This document shows positions 10,858 to 22,678 of a stretch of DNA of 64,000 bases, in pieces. The notes beneath the pieces are model-generated. The model saw only the letters and a list, made by a program, of their open reading frames with translations. It was not told the origin of the DNA and made no database searches. The DNA is taken from positions 40,719,001 to 40,783,000 of the forward strand of contig NC_080560.1 in NCBI RefSeq assembly GCF_030253575.1, given 5' to 3'. This stretch comes from Rhododendron vialii (taxonomy: Eukaryota; Streptophyta; Magnoliopsida; Ericales; Ericaceae). Numbering within the stretch: the first letter of the stretch is position 1; every line of letters starts with the position of its first letter. Made by a program: the position numbers and the translations under genes.

Positions 10858-12570
10858 TTATTTGATTATCACAGCGTGGTAAATATATCTAACCGTGACA
10901 CACACTTTGAACCATTATAAAAAAGGAGTGATTTTCACACTCCCCAAATTTATTTAACTATGACAACACTTTGAACCATTATACCATTGGGAAGGCAAAA
11001 ATCAATTCTGTATTGATTTCCATAGTACGGTTAACAATTTGAGGAATTCGAAAATCACTCGCCTGTAAAAAACATAAAATATTCAATATGCTGCCCTTGA
11101 CAAAACAAACACTCCCACCAGAATCCGACAGTGGGTATCAATTGTGTATGAACCCTCTGTGGGGCCATCTCGGATCCAACACAAATGATCCAAAACGTTC
11201 ATTTTATCAAGAATAAAAAACTCGTAAATTTATCGTATAAAAAATCAATTCATTTGGATACCGATAAGTACTTAACCAATTCATTCAATTTTGGTTCAAG
11301 GAATCGCATTAAAAATTACTTTGAACAAACTAATGTCTCATAGCGTTTGTGCGGGACCCATCAAAGGGTGGGTCGGTACCCATAGCATTTTTGCTTCCAC
11401 TATTGTCTAGTACGTGAAACAATAAAAGGAAAAGAAAGTGTAATTATACTGTCATGCACCAATTCGTTCAATCCTTCCAGTAACTCGCGCCAAGAGATAA
11501 GTACTACCTAAGCATCACTACCAACCGGGAGATCAAAAAAATCTCAGACGCGCCAACAAACGTCTGTTAAATAAGACAAAGTTTCAACAGGAAAGAGAGA
11601 TTTATTTCCCTCCATATCTTTACTATTTTCACCAAATCACTCACACCAAACAAAGATATTGCTTGCAAACTGCATTTGATTCAACCATGGGTGAAACTCA
11701 TGTTAAGAGACTTCGTACACTTCAACTTCCAGTAACTCGCGCCAAGAGATAAGTACTACCTAAGCATCACTACCAACCGGGAGATCAAAAAAATCTCAGA
11801 CGCGCCAACAAACGTCTGTTCACACAGTCCACGCTATCGTGATTTGCAATATAGATCTGTAGTTCCCCCCGTCTACAAAAGTTTCAAGGAGCAACAAGGA
11901 ATTCGCATCAGAATACCTGGAGAAAGCAGTAAATCCTTCAAAAAAAAAACTCTGTACGGCAACATTTCATAAGGTAGTACTAATATTCAACTATTTCCAA
12001 GATTGAAGTAGAGCATCCATGCCAAGAGGTATTAAGCAAACGCGAGTAAGACCTCCGTGGGATTGCAGTCCAGCAGAAGCCAGAATTGACAATTAAGTAG
12101 CAAAAGGGCATAGTAATTGTAAGAATGACTTTTGAGGCCATAAATAATCTGTCCAAAGTAAAACAACAATAAGTAACTAAAGTTGCTTAAAGCTAACAAT
12201 GGACACAACATCAAGATTAACAAAGACAAACCAATAGTATCTGTGTGGACAGACTAGACCACAAAAGGTTATAACTACAGTTCAGAGAGCAATACTTGTT
12301 TCACACCGTACCGCGAATCGGTACACAACCTAATTAACCAAGACAGATTTCAAAATTCAGAGTGAGATAGAGAGAGAAAGATGAAACCAGCAAGGACACT
12401 TTTTCCAATGTCTGATGCAGCTAGCCAGGAACCAAAAATCATCAGAGGGGATTAATATCCATAATGATCGATCCGGATCACCCAAATCGTAAAGCAGCAG
12501 TTGATGCATCCAGTCCCTATTTACAAAACAACCAGCATAGGAAAGGCATCAGATTCATCATTCTCCCGCA
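10858..12570. other. Intergenic region with a perfect 95-bp direct repeat
   Basis: Lies between the tRNA and the 3' end of the J-domain gene. Apart from the repeat pair (11474-11568, 11726-11820) I recognise no gene. The last few hundred bases before 12570 are probably 3' untranslated sequence of the J-domain gene. Confidence 0.5.
11474..11820. repeat. Perfect 95-bp direct repeat pair
   Basis: Positions 11474-11568 and 11726-11820 are identical by eye over 95 bp, 252 bp apart. Each copy contains two small hairpins: GAGAT-CAAAAAA-ATCTC and CAGACG-CGCCAACAAA-CGTCTG. The 157 bp between copies is unrelated. Perfect identity implies a recent duplication, or constraint on both copies. Confidence 0.9.
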
Positions 12571-15282
12571 TCAACTCGAACGAAACAAAGCGATTGGCAA
12601 CGCTGCAGGATCAAGCTCCCAGTACCCTCTCAATCTACCACCTTTCTCTGTTGTCAGCCGGAAAGCAGGAATTTGATGGGAAAATCTAAGCAGCCCATAA
12701 CGAGGAATCTCCCTAATGATAGTTGTTCCTTCTTTCGTTTGAGCCTTGAAAACGGACTTGTAACCACTTACCGGTTCAAGTACCAAAAGCTTGAACTCTG
12801 AGTCATTTTCCTCCAGGATTTGCACCATGTCATATTCACACTTCTTTAAGTCAGAACGTGTAATTGCAGCATTCCAGTTCCTGTATAGCGCCCAAACCTC
12901 ACCTTTCCTAGGGAAAATGGCACATACACCCTTCTTATCCATACGTTGTGCTATTACCTTATGAGAGAAGGGACCCGTTTCAGTATACTCCCCGTGTCCA
13001 TCCTTTTGAAGCCTAAACATCCCACAACAAGTGAGCATGTTTTTATCAAACCACCTAACAGTGTCCTTCGGCAGTGGCAAGCTAGAAAGCCAAGTTACAT
13101 GCACTTTAAACTCTGGGTTAGCATCAATTTTTGTTATTCGCCCATAGTACTTCGGCAAGCCATCCTCATCACTGTATAATGCCCAAGTCTGACCAACCTC
13201 AAATTTTTCGGGGGATTTATCAGTATCAAAATCGTAAAATTCTGGATCAGGAATTTCATAAAGTTCGGAATCCTGTTGTTCAGTGCAATTAACAGCACTA
13301 ATGTGCTCAGGATCCAACTGGGTCTTCTTGTTTGGAGACACGGCTTTCAACTCTTCAGGAACAGAAATCTCTTGGAGATTAAGAGGAAGAGAAGCGGGAT
13401 CCAGTTCAAAAGATCCCTTGGGAACATCTTTTCTTTCCTCACCCGTCAATCGAAATGAGGGAACCCTGTGAGAGAATCTAAATAGTTGATTTGGTGGTAT
13501 TTGAAATGAGTCGATACCTTCTTCCCCCTTCGTTGTTCGACAGAAAAGACATGAAAACCCTTTTACCTTACCCAAGTACGCAACAGAAACACCAATACCC
13601 TCACCCCAGTCCAACAATATTTCCACAAATTCGAATTCATACTTCCTCCCACTGACTGGGTCAGAGTGCCACTTCATATCCCAGTTTTTGAAGAGGGCCC
13701 ACGTTTCTCCCTTCCTCGGATATATATTGTAAGTATCCCTTCTGCTGCCCTTTTCCCAGTGGACCAAATGTGAGAACATGGGACGATCTTCAATGGTGTC
13801 AGAGGCTCCATGCTTGAACTTACCACAAGAAACAGGCAAACCTGCCTCAACCCATTTAATTCCATCCTCTTCGCCTGGCTCTGGCTCAAGCCAAGTTATG
13901 TTCACTTTGAACCCAGGTGAGGATACTTTCCGGATTCGAGCATAAAATCTAGGCATTCCATCCACTGTATCATAAACAGCCCAGGTTTGGCCAACTGCAA
14001 AACACTCTTGTCCTCTATGGCTATCAAAATCACTAAAATCAGGATCAGGGTATTCGTAAATTTCTGGATCTATTGCCGCGGAAGGGCTTGAGTTCAATGA
14101 AGACTCCACATTAGCCCCTATTTCTCCATTTTCTGTCTCAACATCTGGCTTGTTCGGTTTGAGAGCCTCTTGTTTCAACACCGCTTCAGTAGCTCGAACT
14201 GGTCCATTTCCCTTTACACTCTTTGAAGGTCTACCAAAGTCGTTTTCATCGTCACTCAGATTGTCATCATATGATACTTGCCCTCTAGAACGAGTAGATC
14301 TCCTGGGGTACTCTCTATAAACCCCAAAATCCTGTTTCACCAAGCCATCATCATTCTCTTCAATATTGAAATCTCCCTCAGAGTCACTGCTACTTTCACT
14401 CGATTCATCTACCTGCTTCCTTTTCTTACCATTAGCTTTTCCTGAGGCTTTAGATTCCTCAACTCCTCTCTTATTACTTTGCACACCCACATTTCCACAG
14501 GTACTTTGTACATTGGGCTTAAAAGCAGCAGCCGGATGGGGACCCTCTCTCTGATGGGGCAATACGACAGGGCGAGTGGAGTTGGTTCCTGGTGGCATAG
14601 GTGTAGATTGGTCCTTAATCTCATAGCCAGTAAAGTGCTTTTTGCATTTTTGACAATCAAGAAGTTTGTTGACCACGTTCCTATAATACTGGTACTTTAC
14701 ATAACAGTAAGGACACATTGTCCAAAACGTCTGCCCTTGTGTCTGCTGCGTTTGTGGGTTGAAGCTTGTGAAAGGTGGAGTAGGCTTGTTCATAGGATGG
14801 TTATGCACCCAAGGCTGTTTCCGGCCGTGTGAGTGAGTGCTTGCCTGTTGTGAGGCCCAATTTGGTACTGCCCCCGGTCTTGAAGCTCTACATTTGCTGT
14901 CATGTAACCTGCGTTTCTCACTGTCCAAAAGTACCCTCTGAGCTTCCCCAATCAATTTAAAGGCATCTGTCGCGCCGCCAAAATGATTCTTATCGGGATG
15001 AAGCAAGAGGGCAAACTTCCTGTATTGTTTCTTAATTGACGCCTCATCTGCAGTAGAATCAATTTTGAGGATACCATACCAGTCCATTTCGTTCCCATAA
15101 ACCTTTTTCTCAGCAGAGCAGTGTACATCACAAACGGTTATCATTTGTGAGATGTTTTCCAAATCCGGATAGAGTTGTTGAGCCTTAAGTGCAATCTTCC
15201 GTGCCCCCAAAAAGTCTTTATTTTGCATCTTCTGCTCCGCAATTAATTTCGCTCTGACAGCCTCTTCTTTATTGCACTCCAT
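12571..15282 (-). CDS. J-domain (DnaJ/Hsp40) protein with two DUF3444 domains
   Basis: One uninterrupted coding exon of 903 residues. The ATG at 15282 (MECNKEEAVRAKLIAEQK) is chosen because it matches the usual start of this plant family; the open frame extends nine codons further only through a non-ATG. Residues 1-60 form the helical N-terminal region typical of the group. The J domain spans about 66-130 with the HPD motif at 95-97, needed to stimulate Hsp70. A Cx2C...Cx2C zinc ribbon follows at about 190-220, then an acidic, basic-rich linker, then two DUF3444 modules that both start with a YPDPDFSDFD/IPDPEFYDFD motif and VGQTWA. Plant proteins of this plan are nuclear or cytosolic, and some relatives act with methyl-DNA readers; whether this one does is unknown. 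Confidence 0.93.
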   Translation of the reverse strand: MECNKEEAVRAKLIAEQKMQNKDFLGARKIALKAQQLYPDLENISQMITVCDVHCSAEKKVYGNEMDWYGILKIDSTADEASIKKQYRKFALLLHPDKNHFGGATDAFKLIGEAQRVLLDSEKRRLHDSKCRASRPGAVPNWASQQASTHSHGRKQPWVHNHPMNKPTPPFTSFNPQTQQTQGQTFWTMCPYCYVKYQYYRNVVNKLLDCQKCKKHFTGYEIKDQSTPMPPGTNSTRPVVLPHQREGPHPAAAFKPNVQSTCGNVGVQSNKRGVEESKASGKANGKKRKQVDESSESSSDSEGDFNIEENDDGLVKQDFGVYREYPRRSTRSRGQVSYDDNLSDDENDFGRPSKSVKGNGPVRATEAVLKQEALKPNKPDVETENGEIGANVESSLNSSPSAAIDPEIYEYPDPDFSDFDSHRGQECFAVGQTWAVYDTVDGMPRFYARIRKVSSPGFKVNITWLEPEPGEEDGIKWVEAGLPVSCGKFKHGASDTIEDRPMFSHLVHWEKGSRRDTYNIYPRKGETWALFKNWDMKWHSDPVSGRKYEFEFVEILLDWGEGIGVSVAYLGKVKGFSCLFCRTTKGEEGIDSFQIPPNQLFRFSHRVPSFRLTGEERKDVPKGSFELDPASLPLNLQEISVPEELKAVSPNKKTQLDPEHISAVNCTEQQDSELYEIPDPEFYDFDTDKSPEKFEVGQTWALYSDEDGLPKYYGRITKIDANPEFKVHVTWLSSLPLPKDTVRWFDKNMLTCCGMFRLQKDGHGEYTETGPFSHKVIAQRMDKKGVCAIFPRKGEVWALYRNWNAAITRSDLKKCEYDMVQILEENDSEFKLLVLEPVSGYKSVFKAQTKEGTTIIREIPRYGLLRFSHQIPAFRLTTEKGGRLRGYWELDPAALPIALFRSS

Positions 15283-16030
15283 TATAGAATTGTTAAAAAC
15301 CAAACTCAAGTGGCCTCCATACAGTGAATTAGACGATGAAGGTCATGCTTGAGGGGTACAGCAACACAGGCAAGTGAACATGCTAACTTGAATCAGACCT
15401 TCATATTTCCTCAAACAGCCTGCAAAAGGGCATCGATTTCCTTACAGTAGACAAGCGTAAAAAAAAAAAAAAAGGGAAACAAAAACGTGCTGGAAGAGGC
15501 AAGGCATTGGTGAAAAAGGCTCTAGAAAAATTCAAAGTTGCAAACTAACAAGAATACAAGGAAAACTCTATAATGTACCAAACAATATACCAAATAAATA
15601 TTGTCAACAAGCTAAAAACCATGAGAATTAATGCAAAGCAATTGAAGAGAACAAACAATAGTTCAAGTAATCAAGATGAGAAAAGCTTTGAAAAAGGAAA
15701 GAATTGTTTTGTAGAAGAGATGCATCATGAACTTTTCTTAGGGGAAAGGTAGGTGAAAGTCGTTTGTCAAGATCATGGATAAATATGCGTAGATATGTCA
15801 GGCAGTCCAACAAAAGATAATTTCCATAAACAAACAAAGTTCACGAGAAGCTTAATCCTCTAAGTTTTGGGTACAACCTTTGGGCTGTGAGTTACCAATC
15901 CAAACTGATGAACACTTCCATCCACAGACTTCAGCTATATTACATGGACTTAATGTTCTAAAAGTCGCTATGCACAGCGGTCAGCCACCTTCGAGTGATT
16001 AATCGGCGAATAATTGGTGCATATTAATTA

Positions 16031-16095
16031 GTAATCGGTGATTAATTGTTAGTCGGACCTAATCGGATAGGCCCCGCCAACAATTAATCACCGAT
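16031..16095. repeat. Fold-back hairpin
   Basis: AATCGGTGATTAATTGTT and its exact complement AACAATTAATCACCGATT are separated by about 28 nt with GTCGG/CCGCC bases at the inner edge. A related 'gattaatcggcgaataatt' stretch lies just to the left (about 15998). It looks like the tip of a small inverted-repeat element; no target duplication was found. Confidence 0.7.
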
Positions 16096-17257
16096 TAATT
16101 CCTTGTTTTAGAACACTGCATGGACTCGGGTGCGGGTATGTGCCTAAGTGTCCACTTCATCCGTTTTCAGTCTCAAGGTCAAGGACTGGGATTATATGCC
16201 ACAACTTCAAATTTTTGTTAGCATATTCCTTATTTTCTCGGTAAATAGTGTTTACAAAGTGTCTTAGGGCAATTTTGTTCGGTTACTGGTTTGCCTTTAT
16301 ATGATTACGACATTCGAATTTGTCACAGTTGTGTCTGGTAACAGTATATCCTATGCCACCTTTTAATCCAGAAAAAGTATATCCTCCGGTTCCAGAGACT
16401 GTGACAGGGCCCATGATGAGCTTGCTTTTGGAAGTAACTGCTAATGCCTGATGGAATGCAATGGGATAGATGGTAGAAGGATGCCTTTGGACTCGTATTT
16501 TGTTCGTACACAATCATGAATAAACTAGGAGTTCCACGCATAGTTTGTGGCAAATTAGAATTACAAACTACGATTGCTAGGCGAATATCCAACTAAATGT
16601 GTCGAGAGTGACACAGATCTCAATTCCCACACCCTTATCTGAGTGCCAAGTGTCCCATCGTATTTTGTACATGTAGGAGGACCCATCTTAGTCTCTACTG
16701 ACGTGTTTACAAGGATCAACACAGATTATTAAACCAAAAGGAGAAACCAAGATACTTTGATACCACTTAGAAAGAAATTACCGCTTAAAAACAACCCCAA
16801 GAATATCCATACTCCAGTTTCGCTAATCAGCTAGTTCCTCCTACATAAGCCACAGAATATGTAATGATGAAGAATAACAAGACCACTGCGATAGAGATGC
16901 AAAAATCTCCGGAACATCAATGAGTGTCCCACATGTAAAATGCCATTCACTCTTCTGATGAACAAAATCCATCAAACACAAGTTGAATATACAGACTCAT
17001 AAAAACAACTTGAGGAAAGGGAGGAACACTCTGTGTTTTTTTACCCTTCTTAAGCAGTAGAACCAGAAAAACAATATCACCAAATTGTGGGCCATCAACG
17101 CTGCACCAAATTCGCTATCCCTACCAACACTGCAATACGACTTTTTCTCACCCAAATTCAAATTCACGAAATGATTTTCTTCACAGGAAATAACTATTAG
17201 GGCAAAACCACTAAGGCTAAACAAGCCGGAAAAAAAAAAAACTAAAGCACCTCTCTT

Positions 17258-17549
17258 ACAAGTGGCTGCTTTCCCCTCCCCTTTCTTACTGCAATGTGAC
17301 CAATAAAGTTTCTTATTTTGAAGCCGCGACTTCAATACCATAGCACAAGATAACTATCTAAAGACAGCAAAACAAAGTCTAAACTCTAAATTCACAACTA
17401 CCCAATGACAAGTGGCTGTTTTCCCCTCTACCCTTTCCTACTGCAATGAAACCAATAAAGTTTTTGGTTTCCCAATTTCAATAACATAGCATGTGATAAC
17501 AATCTAAAGACGGGGAAACAAAGTATAAACTCTAAATTCACAACTACCC
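17258..17549. repeat. Imperfect 150-bp tandem duplication
   Basis: The segment starting ACAAGTGGCTGCTTTCCCCT at 17258 is repeated from 17408 with about 85-90% identity by eye, both ending in 'ctaaattcacaactacc'. It lies in the presumed leader intron or promoter of the J-domain gene and is non-coding. Confidence 0.75.
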
Positions 17550-17727
17550 GCAAAAGCACAAAAATTAGAATTACAATTAGCATAAAGCAATAAACCGTGC
17601 AAGTAACAAAGAAGTGAGCAATAAACCCTAAATCACAAAATTAGGGCAAAAACAAGCTCATACTTGTGCATTTTTCACTTCAAAGACACAAGATAACCAA
17701 CTCATTCAAACTAATGGAAACCCAGAA

Positions 17728-17830
17728 CGAAAAAAACTCCCCGTTCTGCTAAGGTTCTTATTATTTAAGTACTTATTTTTCACTTTACGAGACAAGTCAT
17801 GCTCTCACAGTACATCACCTTTAATTCAAA
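17728..17830 (+). mobile_element. Short MITE family 'AAGTACTTATTTTTC', copy 1
   Basis: Shares a body (AAGTACTTATTTTTCACTTT, then ACGAGACAAGTCAT, a 'tctcacagtac' block and TTTAATTCAAA) with copies at 18727-18830 and, reversed, at 33529-33628. The outer motif CCGTTCTG resembles CTCCGTTCC of copy 2. Target duplications are not resolvable. Confidence 0.55.
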
Positions 17831-18726
17831 TTCAAAGAAAAAGTATTGGAACACATAATCAAAATAATCAGTACCCATATAGCCAACAACCATAGGCCAT
17901 AACAACCCAAGATAAACAACTCATTCATACTAACGGGAACATGCTCCGTATGTAAAACCCAGAACAAAACAACTAAATACAATCGAAATAAGCATTACCC
18001 ACAGAGCTAACACCTTCCACCTTGAAATTAGAAAGGAAAAAAAACCTTAAAATATAATATAACAAAACAAAACCCTAAAACTGTTCGATTCCAAATAAGG
18101 TAAAAACCAGAGTAGAGGACAAAGATCGATAACTTCTCCTACCATGAGAGCAGACTATTGAATGGGGCTGGATAGATCAGGTAAAGAGAGCTCTGGTGGT
18201 TTGTTCTACCCCCGAAGTTGACTTCCTTGAAATGAACTGAGGGTAGAGAGAGAAGATGGTTACGGTTCTAGGCGGGGTGCGGGCAGGGAGAGGAATATAG
18301 GGGAAATGCGGTGGGAGGGAGGGCTAGAGAGAGACAGGGAGGGAAAGAAGTCTTCAAGCTTGGGTTAATTACACAGGTGGTCTATTAGGCCAGTCGTAAT
18401 TAAACTGAATTTGAGGGGTATTTTGTAGTGACTTGTTTTCCACTTTTGCCCTTTGCTCAAATGGGAAATTACAACTTCTTTTAGGGTTAAGGAAGGAGTA
18501 AGGAATCTCTCGTGTGATGATCCCTCGTGCAATGGTCTCTATGATGCGGGATTGGACTCGTTGCGGTCCCATTTGATGATCCGGATCGTCTATTTTGTAG
18601 GTCTCGATGCATTTATCATCTATGCATAAGTTTAAGTTGATATGAAATCGGTATCAATTTGAACGAAACCTATGTGTCACAAGAAGAATGAACGGCCAGA
18701 ATCTGACTGTTTATTTCTCTTATAAT

Positions 18727-18830
18727 CGGCTCCGTTCCTTCAAGATTCTTATTTTTAAGTACTTATTTTTCGTTTAACGAGACAAGTCATTCTCTCACAA
18801 TACCTCACTTTTAATTCAAAAGCGGAACAG
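18727..18830 (+). mobile_element. Short MITE family 'AAGTACTTATTTTTC', copy 2
   Basis: Runs from CTCCGTTCCTTCAAGATTC to AAGCGGAACAGGG, so the ends are CCGTTCC and its complement GGAAC(A)GGG. The body matches copy 1 at about 90% by eye. It sits inside the duplicated upstream segment and is absent from the 23.6-kb copy, so it inserted after that duplication. Confidence 0.6.
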
Positions 18831-19059
18831 GGCATTAATCTGTGTCGCCCAAGTATTTGGCATTAGTTGATCAGTTTTATTTTTTTGGAAGCATGATGAT
18901 CACATCCAAAAGTACGAGATGAACGATTTGGATCGTCAAATGAGACCTTGGTAGGTTACATTTTGCATCACATGAGAAGCACATGATGAATCATTGCATG
19001 AAAGATCTTGATTTGTACTTGAGAACTGTTTTGTTCTTCTTCTATTTTTGTCATACGAT

Positions 19060-19245
19060 ATATGTCTAGCCTACTCCTAAAAGAATGGGGAAGGGATATC
19101 GCAAAGCGGCATACGGGTGGAGCAAGCCCAAAGGGCATCAACACCACAACAAGCACTCACGCTCCTGGCGAGACTCGAACCCTTCACTTTTCATGTGAAA
19201 GAGATGAAGAAATGTCATTGGGTTACAAGCCCATTGGCAGAGTGT
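19060..19245 (-). mobile_element. Probable tRNA-derived SINE
   Basis: On the minus strand a B-box-like GGTTCGAGTCTC (about 19173-19184) lies about 55 nt after a weak A-box-like CTGCCAATGGGC. The body continues to an AT-rich 3' end near 19060. The stretch is missing from the otherwise similar copy at 23.6 kb, which supports an insertion of about 190-200 bp. Exact ends and target duplication are uncertain. Confidence 0.5.
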
Positions 19246-21182
19246 TATTTTGTCCACCCTCCTTATTTAGTGGGCAAACGTTATTCAATTGCCGTAGAGT
19301 TTACCCTGTTCGTCTATAAGATCTAACACATTATACCGGCGTCACCACCAATATAATATGTCAGGGTCACCAAAGGTAACACCGTGAGCTACAAAAGCTC
19401 AATAGAACAACCCATATCCACTAACCCTTAACTTACGAACAAACGATCATAAATTCAATGATTTCCACATAGTTCATACATATTTGACAAAACAGTTATC
19501 AATGACACATCCACATTCATTATCCAAACTAACGTTGGTGTCCATTATTTTTCGAATTTCTCCTACGCGACTTCTCGTAGACCATGTCACCATTTTCCAC
19601 ATTTCATACCATATCAACATTTCCAAACTCGTTTTTAATATACCCAACCTCGGTTCCATCGTTCCGGTCTCTCGAGTATCCTCATAATGGTTTCGCCGCA
19701 CCGGGTTCCCATTGGCACATTTTGCATTAACTCCTCTCCGCGGATAACCAAGCCATACACCCAACCTCGGTTCCGCCGTTCCGGTTTTCTGAGTATCCTC
19801 ACAATGGTTCCACCGTACCGGGTTCCCATTGGCACACAAAACACACACCACACAATGGGCTACCATGTCCGGCCACATTGCGGTTTCCAAAATATTTCAC
19901 CTTTTTAAAACATGCCTTTTTATTAACCACACCCTAGGTTTCATGTTTCTACTTTCTCGATTTCCGTGTCTCGTTTTCATGCATAGACTCCGCGCTTTTC
20001 ACAAACATAAATCATTCATTGTAATTTTGAAACTAAACTAGTAAAATCAACCAACTCAATATTACAATTCATGCTCATAATCATCTTAAAGATTAAAATA
20101 CAAATACTTCTATCAACAATAAAGTCGTATCTTTCGAAAACCGTTCTTTATTCCTTTGTGGAAAATTCAAAACAACACATGTTTATTAGAATAAAAGTTC
20201 CTTATTCAACACGTTCATACCACCTTTAGCAAAACGAATTGGTTTACCATCATGCAATCTAAACATAATAAGCGATAGATAACCTTATCTACTTAAAAAT
20301 ACTTCAAGTTATACTTTGAACTAAAGAGTAAAAATATCCTATTTTTCAACATATGGTTCTATGCTATACGTTGAGTTAGTAGACAAGGGACTCTACGTAT
20401 ACTTAGAGATAGCGTATATGGGACTCTACGTTATACGTGGAGTTAGTGAATAAAGGATTCTACCTTTCTTCTTGGCGGTAGTGACGACTACGGAATGTAA
20501 GTTGACGATCGGGCGGAGTGACTTCCTACGGTTGGCTTCCGGTAGCTTCGAAAGAGAAAGGTTTCTCTCGAAACTTCTTTGTGACTAAAACTACTAGACT
20601 TTATGGATCGAAAGAGGGGTTTAAGTTGAGTTTCTTGAAGAACTCAAAAACACTCAAGAATAAGGAAGAATAAAGTAAGAACACAAGGATTTTCTAGAGA
20701 GAAGTTGGAGGATTTGAAGGTGTGAGTTGAATGATGAATGGGGGGTCCTATTTATAGCAAATTTTGGCTCTCCCTCTCCTCCATTTGGCCGGCCCTCTCT
20801 CTCTCTTCTTTCTCCCATGGATTTGCTCCATGGTCATGTCAAATCATGCTTGAAAGCATGCCAAATATTGTCAAATCCAATCTTTAGGCATAAGGCTATA
20901 AAATCAATTAGGATCTTAGGTTTTCTAGGTAAATCCTAGGTAATTATAAGCTAGGTTACAAGACTTACAAGCTTAGGGTAGGGTTTGATTAGGCTAGGCT
21001 AATGTGTAGTCTTCCCATGTGTAGTCAGTCCTAGGCTAGGTTGTAGTCAATTTATATGATGATTAAAGGCTAGGTAGTGTGCTTGAAATAGTCTAGGAAT
21101 GGGTTGGCATGGCCATAAATAGACTTAATGCTATAAAGTAGCTTGTTGGAGTGACCAAACACATGCACACACCTCATCCTTT

Positions 21183-21208
21183 CTCTCCCTCTCTCTCTCG
21201 GGCTCTCT

Positions 21209-21300
<92 letters not shown>

Positions 21301-21314
21301 CCTCCCTAGTACAA

Positions 21315-21383
<69 letters not shown>
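21183..21383. repeat. Compound microsatellite (CT)n-(TG)n-(TA)n
   Basis: A CT tract (mainly 21211-21297, about 43 units) is followed by TG units (about 21315-21331) and a TA tract (about 21332-21383). It lies inside the old LTR. Such a tract is prone to length error in assemblies. Confidence 0.97.
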
Positions 21384-21385
<2 letters not shown>

Positions 21386-21646
21386 ACAGAAAATCTAGGA
21401 AAGTAAGCCTTGGAGGGTAATTATTAGGTTTAGGGCTATTAGTCTTAGGTTGGCATGCATGACAAGGCTAAGTTTGCTTCTTTTAGTATGACTTATCTTG
21501 TCAAATATATATACACTTTGGTAAGTCTAGTCTCCATTATCCAAGGGATAAAAAATTTTCTAACAAATATTATCCAATGGTTAAAGAGGTAATGATGATA
21601 GATGTGACGAGATATGATTAGGTCTAAGTAGGCTTATATGGCTAAG

Positions 21647-22678
21647 TGATCGTGTCATTTCCGTATCAAAAATAATTAATAAAACAGAATAATTACTACT
21701 ATCTAAAAAATAGCGGTAAGTACTCTGAGTATCGTCCTCAAGGATTACGAAGGCTAAATTGCAATTGTTTCAATTAATTTCTATATTAATCCGAGCAAAA
21801 AAAGATTGATTGATTGTTGGTTTCTTAAAACTATTGAACTAAAATTAAAGACGATAGAAAAGCAGGAGAAGAATTGATGGAAAAAAGTTCTAGGGTTTCG
21901 AATCCACTCTTCCCCCTCGTAACATAAATATGTTTCGATTACAGGTTAACTATTCGAATCAATTCGGATACCGTAGGATTGCAAGCCCTAGCGATATCTC
22001 CTAAAAATAATTTATGAATCACCAATCGGCATGGACTATCTCCGCCTAGCACGAATCATCTTACCAGCACGACTCGTCTTACGTAGTATAATCCATCTAA
22101 TCAGTTATCACAAAACAATTAAAACCATTGTATGAACGTGCATAAAACCTAGGAATTCATACACGAGATTTGATGGAAAGAATTAATCTTATAAATAAAT
22201 CCTTGTCATACAACCATGATCCGAATAATAAAACCTAAATCAAAACATAGAAAGTGTTACTCAGAGTTTGAGCTTCATCTACACCCTAGAAGAGGGTTTA
22301 GCTGGCCATCGAAATAGAAAAGATCGAAGTTCTTGTCTTCTGTTCTTTGGACATGACTATCTTCATCGTCCTATTTCAAAAAACCCGTTCCGCAGCCCCC
22401 TGCCGAAGTCAGTCAATTTCCATTATATAGGGTTTCAAGTATTAATTACATATAGGCCCTTGAACTTCGTGCTTTAATAGATTAGCAATTCAACTTTGAA
22501 GCTCTTTACACTTTGACCCCAAACTTCCATTAAACTCTTCGTTTTATCCAATATATTGGACTACGAGCTCGAACAACCTACTAACAAAATAAGAGCAAAA
22601 TAAATATCAAGTAACAAATATAGATGACTAACAAATGTAGTTTGGAGGGCCAAAATTTGAATATTTCTTCACTTATCA
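21647..22678. mobile_element. Solo LTR, 1,032 bp, nested in the older LTR
   Basis: The element begins TGATCGTGTCATTTCC and ends TTCACTTATCA, so it has TG...CA ends with a TGAT/ATCA inverted terminus, and it is flanked on both sides by CTAAG (21642-21646 and 22679-22683). Outside it the host LTR sequence continues. No internal retroelement genes remain, as expected after LTR-LTR recombination. Family not assigned. A fossil insertion, younger than its host. Confidence 0.8.

Larger units (their letters stand above)
15283..18345 (-). other. 5' leader/intron and promoter region of the J-domain gene
   Basis: No coding sequence is seen. Near 18147-18345 the minus strand is CT-rich and ends in CTCTCATG followed by GTAGGAG, which resembles a 5' untranslated exon with a splice donor. 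If so, an intron of about 2.8 kb precedes the coding exon. This is inference from composition only. The interval also holds a hairpin (16031-16095), a tandem duplication (17258-17549) and a MITE (17728-17830). Confidence 0.35.
18343..19355. repeat. Upstream segment of the J-domain gene, repeated at 23.6 kb
   Basis: Starting at GGGTTAATTACACAGGTGGT this segment aligns, with many substitutions and small gaps, to about 23653-24180. Shared blocks include 'cttgttttccactt', 'gatgatccctcgtgcaat', 'tctattttgta', 'gcatgatgatcacat' and GTGGGCAAACGTTATTCA. It lies directly upstream of the J-domain gene's presumed 5' exon, so the copy at 23.6 kb carries a displaced piece of that gene's promoter region. 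Confidence 0.65.

Noticed and set aside
11474-11820. CRISPR-like repeat-spacer arrangement
   Set aside because: Only two copies, 95 bp each, in a plant nuclear context; not an array.
15283-15309. Longer start for the J-domain protein
   Set aside because: The extra nine codons begin with TTG, not ATG; MECNKEEAV at 15282 matches the conserved start of the family.
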